From: Thermoleophilia bacterium
GTDB taxonomy: Bacteria > Actinomycetota > Thermoleophilia > Gaiellales > SKUG01
Direction: 5' to 3'
DNA length: 20,088 nt
Assembly: GCA_020438525.1 (NCBI GenBank)
Contig: JAGQUL010000207.1
Coordinates: forward strand, 1-20,088
Under the pieces are notes generated by a model. The model made no database searches and was not told the DNA's origin. It was given only the letters and a program-made list of their open reading frames with translations. Below, piece by piece: positions 7,140-14,496 of the stretch. A program made the position numbers and the translations under genes. Position 1 is the stretch's first letter; the number at the start of each line of letters is the position of its first letter.

Positions 7140-8227
7140 GCCTCGACCTCCGAAGCATCGACGGCAGCGACCGGGTCGGCGGCATCGTCGTCGCCCACCG
7201 CCGGATCGGCGGATTCGAAGACGCGCTCCATCACGCGCTCGATCGGCTCGTCCTCGACGGTGAAGTCGATCACGTCCGGCAGCTCGAGCAGCGCCGACAT
7301 CCGCTCGCGCAGCTCCGTTCGGGGCACCGACACGACGCACTCGGCGCCGTCGGCCTCCACGACGCGGCCGTGCGCGTCGACGAGCGCTGCGGCGTGGTGG
7401 TGGTCGCGCGCGGCGAGCGATTGCGGGTCGAACACGAGCGTCACGAGCTTGCGGTCGCTCGTTCGGGAGGCGAGCTCGCGGAGTGGTCCGTCGAACTGCA
7501 GGCGGCCGTGGTGGATCACGAGCACGCGCTCGGCGAGCGCCTCGATGTCGGCCATGTAGTGGCTCGTGAGCAGCACCGTCGCGCCGGTGGTGCGGGCGTA
7601 GTCGGAGACGAACTCGCGCACCCGTCGCTGCGCCTGCACGTCGAGCCCGAGCGTGGGCTCGTCGAGGAACACGATCTCGGGGCGATGCAGCAGCGATCCC
7701 GCGAGCTCGCACTTCATGCGCTCGCCGAGCGAGAGCTGGCGCACGGGCTTGTCGAGCAGGCCGTCGAGCATCAGCAGGTCCGACAGCTGCGCGACCGAAG
7801 CGCGGAACCGATCGAGCGGCACGTCGTAGATCGCGCGGAGCATCTCGAACGAGTCCTGCGCCGGGATGTCCCAGTGCAGCTGCTGGCGGTTGCCCATCAC
7901 GAGCGCGATCCGGCGGAGCAGGTCGTGGTCGCGCTCCTGAGGCACCTGGCCGAGCACGCGCAGGTGGCCGGTCGTGGGGTGGAGCAGGCCGCTCAGCAGC
8001 TTGAGGGTCGTGGTCTTGCCGGCGCCGTTCGGCCCGAGGAACCCGACGACCTCGCCCGGCTCGATCGTGAACGACACGTCCTGCACCGCGCGTACCTCGC
8101 GCGTGGTTCGCCGCACCATCGCGCGAAGGCTCGCGCGCAGGCCCGGCTCGCGCACGGGTACGTGGAACGTGCGCGAGGCGTGGTCGGCGACGATCGCCGC
8201 GGATGCGTGGGAGCTGGTCGATGGCAC
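7136..8227 (-). CDS. ABC transporter ATP-binding protein (COG4586-like)
   Basis: ATPase of the three-gene exporter, 363 residues. Motifs in order are Walker A GPNGAGKT (65-72), Q-loop region MGNRQQLHWD (111-120), signature LSLGERM (165-171), Walker B IVFLDEP (185-191) and H-loop TSHYM with His223. LSLGERM in place of LSGGQ, and the N-terminal PVREPGLRASLRAMVRR, are typical of COG4586. A C-terminal extension of about 100 residues follows the nucleotide-binding domain and ends in an acidic tail. GTG 8227 is chosen because it lies close to the expected N-terminus and a TACGCT hexamer lies eight bases upstream; TTG 8236 is possible. It is first in the likely operon running down to 3435. Confidence 0.9.
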   Translation of the reverse strand: MPSTSSHASAAIVADHASRTFHVPVREPGLRASLRAMVRRTTREVRAVQDVSFTIEPGEVVGFLGPNGAGKTTTLKLLSGLLHPTTGHLRVLGQVPQERDHDLLRRIALVMGNRQQLHWDIPAQDSFEMLRAIYDVPLDRFRASVAQLSDLLMLDGLLDKPVRQLSLGERMKCELAGSLLHRPEIVFLDEPTLGLDVQAQRRVREFVSDYARTTGATVLLTSHYMADIEALAERVLVIHHGRLQFDGPLRELASRTSDRKLVTLVFDPQSLAARDHHHAAALVDAHGRVVEADGAECVVSVPRTELRERMSALLELPDVIDFTVEDEPIERVMERVFESADPAVGDDDAADPVAAVDASEVEA

Positions 8228-8235
8228 GGCAGCCA

Positions 8236-8241
8236 AGCGTA
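8236..8241 (-). promoter_or_regulatory. candidate -10 box of the exporter operon
   Basis: TACGCT (minus strand) lies eight bases before GTG 8227; the same hexamer precedes the Lrp-type gene. No Shine-Dalgarno sequence is visible, so the transcript may be leaderless. No good -35 box is seen. Confidence 0.35.
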
Positions 8242-8300
8242 GCCGAAGCACCAACGTGCGGGCGTCGCTGCAGGTTCTCCGGAACGCTCCGAAGAGGGTC

Positions 8301-9263
8301 ATGGAGGCGGGCGGCAACGCCGATGCGATGCGGGATATGTCCCCGCGACCCGTACATGGAGGCGTCTCAGGCGCCCGAGCTGCAGCAGCGCAGCAGCCGA
8401 GTGCTGCCGACCTCGCCGCGGTGCTGGTCGAGCTGCCGACGCCCGACGGGAAGCGCGTGCGGATCGGCAACGCGGCGCAGGCGCTGCGCGACAAGCGCCT
8501 CACGGCTGCGGAGCGCGAGGCGATCCTCGCGCTCGTGGAGGCAGTGCACCTGCTGCGCGAGCGCGCGCGACTTGCGGGGATCGACGACGCAGGCAAGGCC
8601 GTTCGGCTGCTGCTGCGCGACGGCGACGCCACGACCCACGGACCGTGGGCGACGAACGGCGCGATCGCGGTCGGGACCCGCAACGGGCTCGCCGACCGCA
8701 CCCCGGGACGCGCACGTCCCGACGTGCTGCTCACCGTGGACGCAGCGGTGCACGAGCTCACCCACGTGGTGCAGTTCGGGAAGATGACCGACAAGGCGAA
8801 GCCGAACGCGGCGATCCTCGAGGGGATCGCCGACTCGGCGGCGATCCTGGCCACGGGCGACGACACGCTCGGCGAGGAGTTCTTCAAGGTCGGCAAGGAC
8901 GGACGACGCACCGGTTCGATCCGCGAGCTCGGCGAGAAGCGAACCAGCGGACCGTCGCTCGGCGGCGTGGTGACGAACTACCACGACGCGACGAAGTCGG
9001 ACGCGGAGGAGCACGCAGCAGGCGGCGTGGTGAGCGCCACGTTCCGCGCGCTGCGCGCACGCGTGGGCCGTGAGCGGTCCGAGCAGCTGCTGTGGGCCGT
9101 GATCCGCGACGCGCAGGCCTGGACGAGCGGCGGCTCGTGGGCCGAGCTCGTCAACGCCATGCGCCGCCAGGCACAGGCGATCTGGAGCGGCGATGCCGCA
9201 GCGATCGCCGCGCTCGAGTCGGCGCTCGACTCCACCGCGCTCGACGACGCGGTTGCCGCCTGA
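8301..9263 (+). CDS. minimal M4-like (thermolysin-type) metallopeptidase
   Basis: The zinc site is complete. AVHELTHVVQF supplies His151, Glu152 and His155. Then LEGIADS supplies the third ligand, Glu174, and Asp178, with the E-x3-D spacing of thermolysin. RTSGPSLGG mirrors the M4 motif RSMSDPS, and DAEEHAAGGVV matches the catalytic-histidine motif VHxNSGI (His238). The helical end, with ERSEQLLWAVIRDAQAWTSGGSWAELVNAMR, resembles the M4 C-terminal domain. The large N-terminal domain, propeptide and signal peptide of secreted M4 enzymes are all absent; only about 145 mostly helical residues precede the HELTH. The start could be ATG 8301, 8328 or 8337, none with a good ribosome binding site. 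It is divergent from the ABC exporter. Cytoplasmic or non-classically exported activity is inference. Confidence 0.8.
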   Translation: MEAGGNADAMRDMSPRPVHGGVSGARAAAAQQPSAADLAAVLVELPTPDGKRVRIGNAAQALRDKRLTAAEREAILALVEAVHLLRERARLAGIDDAGKAVRLLLRDGDATTHGPWATNGAIAVGTRNGLADRTPGRARPDVLLTVDAAVHELTHVVQFGKMTDKAKPNAAILEGIADSAAILATGDDTLGEEFFKVGKDGRRTGSIRELGEKRTSGPSLGGVVTNYHDATKSDAEEHAAGGVVSATFRALRARVGRERSEQLLWAVIRDAQAWTSGGSWAELVNAMRRQAQAIWSGDAAAIAALESALDSTALDDAVAA

Positions 9264-9268
9264 GCGCG

Positions 9269-9284
9269 GATCAGCGGCCTGATC
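9269..9284 (+). terminator. hairpin after the metallopeptidase gene
   Basis: A perfect 6-bp stem, GATCAG/CTGATC, with a CGGC tetraloop lies six bases after the stop codon. A second small stem (CGGCG/CGCCG, 9307-9319) follows. There is no T-tract, so termination strength is uncertain. Converging transcription from the 9347 gene makes a terminator here plausible. Confidence 0.3.
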
Positions 9285-9346
9285 GGCCACGACACCTGCT
9301 GATGCACGGCGACGCGCCGCCCCACGGGCCATGCACGACGCGGGGG

Positions 9347-9889
9347 CTACTCGACCGGGGTGGCGGCACCCTCGGGCAGTCCGAGGTGCGCGCTGATGCG
9401 ACCGCGACCGGTCACGGTCGCACCCGCCTCGGGCGACGCGACGTGGCACGAGATCGACATGCGATAGCGGTCCTTCGCCGGTGCGGCGAAGCTGCGGTCG
9501 ATCTCCACGGTCTCCTTCGCGCCGCGATGGTCCAGCACGACGGTCTCGTACGGCGTGCCGAGCGTCCACGATGCGTCGTCGTCGCGCGAGTAGCGGATGC
9601 CGCACACGACCTGCGCCGTGGCGTCGCGCTCGAGCCTCGCCGCGCGGACCTGCACCTTCGAGTGCATCCGCACGACCTCGCCCTCGTCGGCGCGCACGGT
9701 GGTCGCATCGACCGAGGTGCTGCCCACGTCAGGAACCGAGCCGCCCGGGATCACCGACAGGGTCACCGTCCGCTGCTTCTTCGCGTGGTGCGAACGCTCG
9801 GTGGTGCCTACCCCCGCGACCTGGGCGACCAGCGCCACGACCCCGAGCAGCGGGACCAGCACGAGCAGCTGTCGTCGATACGGGCGCAT
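9347..9889 (-). CDS. exported or membrane-anchored protein, unknown function
   Basis: The 180 residues start with MRPYRRQ and a hydrophobic segment, LLVLVPLLGVVALVAQVAGV, which is a signal anchor or signal peptide. The rest looks beta-rich: alternating strands such as RTVTLSVIPGG, EVVRMHSKVQVRAARLE and ETVEIDRSF, with two cysteines (VVCGIRY, ISCHVAS) that could pair outside the cell. I do not recognise a family. ATG 9889 shares its A with the TGA of the upstream repeat-protein gene; a GTG at 9892 would overlap by four bases. The two are therefore translationally coupled and probably act together at the cell surface. Confidence 0.75.
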   Translation of the reverse strand: MRPYRRQLLVLVPLLGVVALVAQVAGVGTTERSHHAKKQRTVTLSVIPGGSVPDVGSTSVDATTVRADEGEVVRMHSKVQVRAARLERDATAQVVCGIRYSRDDDASWTLGTPYETVVLDHRGAKETVEIDRSFAAPAKDRYRMSISCHVASPEAGATVTGRGRISAHLGLPEGAATPVE

Positions 9890-12210
9890 CACGCGACCAC
9901 CTTCGTCCTGACGTAGATGACGTTCGATTCGTGGCCCGCGGCATCACGCACCTGGGCGTACACGACCTTCAGTCCGGTTCCCGCGCTGAGCTGGTGCGGA
10001 ACCTCGGCCGCGTAGTCGACCCACGGTCCCCAGTTGCCGTCCTCGTTCGCGAAGCGGACCTTGGCGACTGCGATGTCGTCGCTCGCATCGATCCCGACGG
10101 TGATGTCGCGCGTCGGCGTGGTGTCGGGCACCGTGATCGCCGCGAGCACTGGATCGGCGGCGTCGACCGGGCCCTGCTTGGTCTGCACGTACGACGTGCG
10201 GGCGTCGACCACGAGCGACTCGTTGCCGGCGGCGTCGCGGACCTGTGCGTAGACCAGCTTGAACCCGTAGCCCGCGGTGAGTGGCCACTGCATGTTCGCC
10301 TTGTACGCCTGCCAGCCGGCCCAGTTGCCGTCCTCGTTGGCGAAGCGCACCTGCGACACCGCCACGTCGTCGGTCGCATCGAGCGCGACGCCCACCGTCT
10401 GCGTCGTGGTCTCGGCCGGGATCGTGATCGCCGCGAGCACCGGAGCGGTGGTGTCGGGCTCGGCCGGGCCACCGCCCGGAGGAGGCGGAGGCGGTGCATC
10501 CGCCGCGACCTTCGACCGCGACAGGATCACGTTGGACGTGCGGCCCGCGCCGTCGCGCACCTGCACGTACACGGCCTTGAGTCCCTGTCCGGCGCTCAGC
10601 TGCCAGTCGACCACGTCGGCGAAGTCCTGCCACGCCTTCCAGTTGCCGTCCTCGTTCGCCAGGCGCACCTGGCGCACGCCGGTATCGTCGGTCGCCTCGA
10701 TCCCGACCTGGATCGCGGCGGTCGGGGTGAGCGACGGGATCGACACCGTCACCAGCACCGGGTCCGCAGCATCGGCGACCGGCGGCGGCACGTCCGGGTC
10801 GCCGCCGACCGGCTCGACTACGTCGAGCGTCCGGTACACGATGTTCGACGCATTGCCGGCCATGTCGCGCACCTGCACGTACACGCCCTTCGTCCCGAGC
10901 CCGTCGCTGAGCGTGTAGTTCACCGGCGACGTGAACGGCTGCCACGGTCCCCAGTTGCCGTCCTCGCGCGCGAGGCGCAGCTCGGCGACCTGCATGTCGT
11001 CGGTCGCGTCGATCGTCACGTCCACGTCCTGGGTCGTGCTGACCGGCGGCACGGTGACCGTTCGCACCGTCGGTGCGGTCACGTCGGGCTCGGGCAGCGG
11101 CGCGAGTGCCGGCAGCGGCAGCGCCGGCACGCTCACGTCGGCCGGCTCGAACTTCATGTTCCACTCGGCTGCGTAGATCCGACCCGCCCAGTCGACGCCG
11201 ATGTAGTGGTTCTTGAAGCCGGAGATCACGCCGTTGGTCGCGTCGGTCGCCACGGCGATGGTCTTGATGAACCTGTCCTTCGCCGGGTCCTCGTCGGTGT
11301 CGTAGACCTGCAGGCGTCCGCACGTGGTGCTCGTCGCGTACAGGTTCTCGTCGTAGTCGAGCGAGAGCGAGTACGCGCTGTGGACCGCGCCCGCGCTCTC
11401 GCACCGCGGGAACGGGTTGCCGTCCATCGCGCCCTGCGCGCTGACGATGCGCGAGAAGCGGTACGTGCCGCCGGGCGTGAAGTCGTAGCGGGTGATCCGC
11501 GACGCCGAGTAGTCCGGTGCGCCGTACGTGCACGACGTGCCGCAGTTCTCGCCCACCCATACGCGCCGACCGTCACGGCTCACCGCAACGTCCTGGTTGG
11601 TGATCCAGTTGCCCGGCTGCGTGCCGTAGTCGCCGAACGCGGTCACGAACGAGCCGTCGGGGTGGTACTTGGCGATCGAAGTCTGCGTGTTCTTCGACGA
11701 CCAGTACGAGCCGTTCGAGAGGTAGATGTCGCCGCGGCCGTCGGTCGCGATCGCGTGCCCGATCGGGGTCCACTTCGTGCCCCAGTACGAGAACTGATCG
11801 AGCTTCCACTTCGTGTCGAGCGCATACGTGCCGTCGGCCTTGCGGTTGATCCGGACCGGCGTCGCGGTGCCCTGGCTCAGGTAGAGGTACGACCCGTCGG
11901 GCGACGGCGCCACGTCGCGCGGCTGGAACTGGACTCCCGCAGGGATCGCGATGTTCGCGAGCTGCTTGCCGGTGCGGTCGAACCGGAAGATGCTCGAGCC
12001 GCAGACCGTGTAGAAGACGCCGTTCTGGTCGCTCGAACCAAGGTAGTAGCAGCCGCTCTGCGCAAGCTTCGTGCGCGTGTAGCCCGGTGCCACCTCCCAC
12101 GTCACCGCGGCCGAGGCCACGGATGGAATCGCGACCAGCACGGCGAGACCGGCGATCGCACACGCGGTTGCGCGATGCATCATGCGACTGGCGTGGGTGA
12201 CGAGACTCAT
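9889..12210 (-). CDS. secreted beta-propeller-like protein with four Ig-like repeats
   Basis: A 773-residue exported protein. Residues 11-34 are a Sec signal peptide ending VASA. Residues 35-360 resemble an NHL/SMP-30-type propeller, with repeated blade-like phrases IFRFDRTGKQL, VAPSPDGSYLYLS, HAIATDGRGDIYLSNGS, IAKYHPDGSF, DVAVSRDGRRVWV and SLDYDENLYATS, and several Cys pairs. Residues from about 376 on are four copies of a roughly 100-residue Ig-like domain, each containing xxxEDGNWxxW and VYxQVRDxAGxxS. A Pro/Gly linker (PPPPPPGGG) separates copies two and three. No catalytic motif or wall anchor is visible. ATG 12210 has GGGGC upstream; ATG 12183 would shorten the signal region. It is coupled to the 9347 gene. 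A binding or adhesive role at the surface is inference. Confidence 0.85.
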   Translation of the reverse strand: MSLVTHASRMMHRATACAIAGLAVLVAIPSVASAAVTWEVAPGYTRTKLAQSGCYYLGSSDQNGVFYTVCGSSIFRFDRTGKQLANIAIPAGVQFQPRDVAPSPDGSYLYLSQGTATPVRINRKADGTYALDTKWKLDQFSYWGTKWTPIGHAIATDGRGDIYLSNGSYWSSKNTQTSIAKYHPDGSFVTAFGDYGTQPGNWITNQDVAVSRDGRRVWVGENCGTSCTYGAPDYSASRITRYDFTPGGTYRFSRIVSAQGAMDGNPFPRCESAGAVHSAYSLSLDYDENLYATSTTCGRLQVYDTDEDPAKDRFIKTIAVATDATNGVISGFKNHYIGVDWAGRIYAAEWNMKFEPADVSVPALPLPALAPLPEPDVTAPTVRTVTVPPVSTTQDVDVTIDATDDMQVAELRLAREDGNWGPWQPFTSPVNYTLSDGLGTKGVYVQVRDMAGNASNIVYRTLDVVEPVGGDPDVPPPVADAADPVLVTVSIPSLTPTAAIQVGIEATDDTGVRQVRLANEDGNWKAWQDFADVVDWQLSAGQGLKAVYVQVRDGAGRTSNVILSRSKVAADAPPPPPPGGGPAEPDTTAPVLAAITIPAETTTQTVGVALDATDDVAVSQVRFANEDGNWAGWQAYKANMQWPLTAGYGFKLVYAQVRDAAGNESLVVDARTSYVQTKQGPVDAADPVLAAITVPDTTPTRDITVGIDASDDIAVAKVRFANEDGNWGPWVDYAAEVPHQLSAGTGLKVVYAQVRDAAGHESNVIYVRTKVVA
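9892..11085 (-). repeat. four tandem Ig-like domain repeats (273-318 bp each)
   Basis: Domain starts fall at 11085, 10773, 10455 and 10164 on the minus strand, each opening with Asp-x-x-(Ala/Asp)-Pro. The block encoding EDGNW is nearly identical in all four (plus-strand cagttgccgtcctcg near 10030, 10322, 10639 and 10949). Copies 3 and 4 look closest, consistent with duplication. Confidence 0.85.
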
Positions 12211-12262
12211 GTGCGCCCCATCGGCATTTCCGGGGGGTGGACTTGAATTGCCATCACAAGCA

Positions 12263-12325
12263 GGGAGTCCTGCATGAATCGTCGGATTCCACGTTTCGCG
12301 CGAACCACGGTCCGGTAGGACTCCC
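12263..12325 (+). promoter_or_regulatory. greA upstream region with inverted repeat over the ribosome binding site
   Basis: GGGAGTCCT (12263-12271) and AGGACTCCC (12317-12325) are a perfect 9-bp inverted repeat separated by 45 bases. The right arm contains the AGGA that could serve as the greA ribosome binding site. TTCGCGCGAA, a 10-bp palindrome, lies between the arms at 12295-12304. TAGGAC at 12316-12321 is also a weak -10 candidate seven bases before the ATG. If transcription starts upstream of 12263, the stem would mask the start site. Confidence 0.4.
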
Positions 12326-12328
12326 GTC

Positions 12329-12787
12329 ATGCAGAACGACACCCTTCTCACCCCCGAGGGCCTCGAAGCCCTGCGCACCGAGCTCGAAGAGCTGCAGTCG
12401 AAGCGACCCGCCATGGCCGCCAAGATCAAGTCGGCGCGCGAGCTCGGCGACCTCAAGGAGAACGCCGAGTACCACGCGGCCAAGGAGGAGCAGGGCTTCC
12501 TCGAGACCCGAATCAAGGTGATCGAGAACCAGCTCCGCACCGCGAAGGTCGTCGAGGTCACGTCCAGCGACCGCGTGACCGTCGGCTCGACCGTGGTGGT
12601 TCGCGAGGCAGGCGGGCCGGAGGAGACGTGGACCGTCACCGGCACGGCCGAGGCCGATCCGCTCGAGAACAAGGTGTCCTACGAGTCGCCGATCGGTTCC
12701 GCGCTCATGGACGCGAGCGTCGGCGACACCGTCGAGGTGCAGCTGCCGCGTGGCACGATGCACCTCGAGCTGGTCAAGATCGACTGA
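12329..12787 (+). CDS. greA: transcription elongation factor GreA
   Basis: Full-length GreA of 152 residues. The N-terminal coiled coil carries the family motif ARELGDLKENAEYHAAKE, with Asp41 and Glu44 at the tip that enter the RNA polymerase secondary channel. These residues stimulate cleavage of backtracked RNA. The C-terminal FKBP-like domain includes GSTVVVRE, YESPIGSALMDASVGDTVEV and the ending ELVKID. ATG 12329 has AGGA nine bases upstream. It is divergent from the propeller protein and converges with the trypsin-like protease. Confidence 0.97.
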   Translation: MQNDTLLTPEGLEALRTELEELQSKRPAMAAKIKSARELGDLKENAEYHAAKEEQGFLETRIKVIENQLRTAKVVEVTSSDRVTVGSTVVVREAGGPEETWTVTGTAEADPLENKVSYESPIGSALMDASVGDTVEVQLPRGTMHLELVKID

Positions 12788-12792
12788 CGACG

Positions 12793-12830
12793 ACCGGTGC
12801 GCGGGGCGTGCCTGCGTGGAGCGCTCCGGT
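12793..12830. terminator. hairpin between convergent greA and protease genes
   Basis: ACCGGTGCGC (12793-12802) pairs with GCGCTCCGGT (12821-12830), nine of ten positions, around an 18-base loop. It fills the 43-bp gap between the two stop codons and could serve both directions. No T-tract is present. Confidence 0.45.
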
Positions 12831-14405
12831 TCAGCCGCGCGTTCGCAGCAGCGACGAGACCCGCCACACGCTCGCGTTGCCGGCGCGATCCAGCGCGCGC
12901 ACCCGCACCTGCACCTGCTCGCCGGGTCGCAGGCCGCCGACCGTGACCCGCCCCGGCACGTTCGAGGCGTACGCCATGACGCGCCAGCCGCTGCGTCCCA
13001 CGATCCGACGCTGCACCTGGTAGCGACCCATCCCCGACTGGCGATCGATCGAGCGGCCCCACACGAACGCGATCCGCGTCTGCGAGCGCCCCACGACCCG
13101 GACCGTGCCCGGCACCGTGGGTCGGAGGCGATCGGGTCGCGGGCCCGCGCGCAGCGTCGCGCTCGGTCCGGCCGAGCCGTTCGAGTCGAGCGGGCGAACC
13201 ACGTAGGTGTACGCGTTCGTCCGGCGCGTCGGCGGCGACGACGCCCAGAAGTGCGTGCTGGTCGTGATCCCCACCAGCTCGTCGGCGGTGTCGCCGGACA
13301 CGAGCGTCCTGCGCCAGATGCCGTATCGCTCCGGCGGCGTGCCGGCATCGGCCGCGGTCCAGGCGAGCCGCACGCTGCGCCAGGTCGTCGTCGTCCGCTT
13401 CAGGTACGCGACGCCCAGCGTCCCTCCCGGCCCGGCGATCGCAGGCTGACCATCGGTCGCGCCGCCGATCCCGTCGATCCAGCCGCGCAGCGCCGCGATG
13501 CGCGAGTACGCGCCGAAGCTGTGCTGCGCACATCCTTCGCCCCACGACACGACTCCCGCGAGCCGTCGGGATCCGTCGGCGGCATCGACCACGAGCGGAC
13601 CGCCGCTGTCGCCCTGGCAGGAGTCGATGCCCAGCTGCGTGCTGCTCGACTGGAGCGTGCCGGCACACAGGTTCGTGCCGCGCTCGAAGGTCGTGCCGTA
13701 GCCGCCGCCGACGGTCGCCGAGCAGAGCGCGTCGGAGCGCACGGGAATCGTCGCCGAGCGAAGCGCGGTGGGAAAGCGCGACCCGGCTGGTCCCTGCTCG
13801 AGCGGGTCGGTGTCGCCCCATCCCGCAACCTGTGCATCCACGCCGCCGGCGCCGTTGCCCCAGAGCGCGTCCTCGCCGCCCTGCACGAGCCGGATCGTCG
13901 ACGCGCCCGGAATCGGCTCCGCGAGTCGCAGCACCGCCACGTCGTTGCTGAATCCCTTGCCGTTGTTCACCGCGAACCCGGGATGGACGAAGATCTCACG
14001 CACGCGCCGCGCGCCGGTGGCTCCCGAACCGGTCGACACCGTCGACAGCGTTCGGGTTCCGGCCACGACCCGGATCGCGCTCGGTGCGAGCTGCACCTGG
14101 GTTCCGGAGACCTCCGGATTCACCACGACGCAGTGCGCTGCCGTGACCACGTGCTCGTCGTCGACGAGCGAGCCCGCGCAGTACTGGCCGTTGTACTGGT
14201 CGCTCGCGCGTGCGCTGATGATCGCGACGATGAACGGCCACTGCTGCGCGAACACCGCGTCGCTCATGCCCTTGCCGTTGACGATCCGCGCGCTGCGCGG
14301 CTGCGACTGGACGCCCGCGGCCGACGTCGCCGCGACCGTGGCGAGCAGCAGCGTCAGCCCAGCGGCCGCGACCACGCGCGGGAACGTACGGACGAGCATG
14401 TGCAT
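12831..14405 (-). CDS. secreted trypsin-like serine protease (S1) with two C-terminal Fn3-like domains
   Basis: Residues 1-30 are a signal peptide (VVAAAGLTLLLATVAATSAA). The protease starts at IVNG after Arg40, the classical zymogen-activation site. The triad is His91 in TAAHC, Asp155 in NDVAVLRL and Ser267 in GDSGGP. Asp261, six residues before the serine, is the S1-pocket aspartate of trypsin, so cleavage after Arg/Lys is expected; VSWGEGC also fits. Cysteines fall in trypsin-like positions. Residues from about 320 hold two Fn3-like domains (VRLAWTAADAGTPPERYGIWR and RIAFVWGRSIDRQSGMGRYQVQRR). The ATG at 14405 has AGGAG six bases upstream; a second ATG lies two codons later. A TATAGT box lies upstream. 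It is probably an extracellular protease. Confidence 0.93.
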   Translation of the reverse strand: MHMLVRTFPRVVAAAGLTLLLATVAATSAAGVQSQPRSARIVNGKGMSDAVFAQQWPFIVAIISARASDQYNGQYCAGSLVDDEHVVTAAHCVVVNPEVSGTQVQLAPSAIRVVAGTRTLSTVSTGSGATGARRVREIFVHPGFAVNNGKGFSNDVAVLRLAEPIPGASTIRLVQGGEDALWGNGAGGVDAQVAGWGDTDPLEQGPAGSRFPTALRSATIPVRSDALCSATVGGGYGTTFERGTNLCAGTLQSSSTQLGIDSCQGDSGGPLVVDAADGSRRLAGVVSWGEGCAQHSFGAYSRIAALRGWIDGIGGATDGQPAIAGPGGTLGVAYLKRTTTTWRSVRLAWTAADAGTPPERYGIWRRTLVSGDTADELVGITTSTHFWASSPPTRRTNAYTYVVRPLDSNGSAGPSATLRAGPRPDRLRPTVPGTVRVVGRSQTRIAFVWGRSIDRQSGMGRYQVQRRIVGRSGWRVMAYASNVPGRVTVGGLRPGEQVQVRVRALDRAGNASVWRVSSLLRTRG

Positions 14406-14465
14406 GGGAGGCTCCTGACACGAGTCTGCGCGCACCATCCACGTGCGCGACGCCGGCTTCGCTGG

Positions 14466-14471
14466 ACTATA
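14466..14471 (-). promoter_or_regulatory. candidate -10 box of the protease gene
   Basis: TATAGT on the minus strand, in the only TA-rich spot of the 91-bp gap after the tRNA-modification gene. It predicts a leader of about 55 bases that carries the good AGGAG ribosome binding site. No clear -35 box is seen. Confidence 0.4.
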
Positions 14472-14496
14472 GCGGCGCATCGGCGCGTCGCCTCGA

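Noticed and set aside
8301..9263. Assignment of the metallopeptidase to DUF4157 / contractile injection system effectors
   Set aside because: HELTHVVQ is suggestive, but the downstream Glu, RxxxxPS and catalytic-His motifs follow M4 order, and no tail, sheath or baseplate gene is in the window.
9481..12246. Long plus-strand open frame (over 900 codons) opposite the propeller gene
   Set aside because: It is antisense to a protein with a signal peptide and repeated domains, is mostly Arg/His/Val/Asp low-complexity sequence, and is the expected result of high GC and few stop codons.
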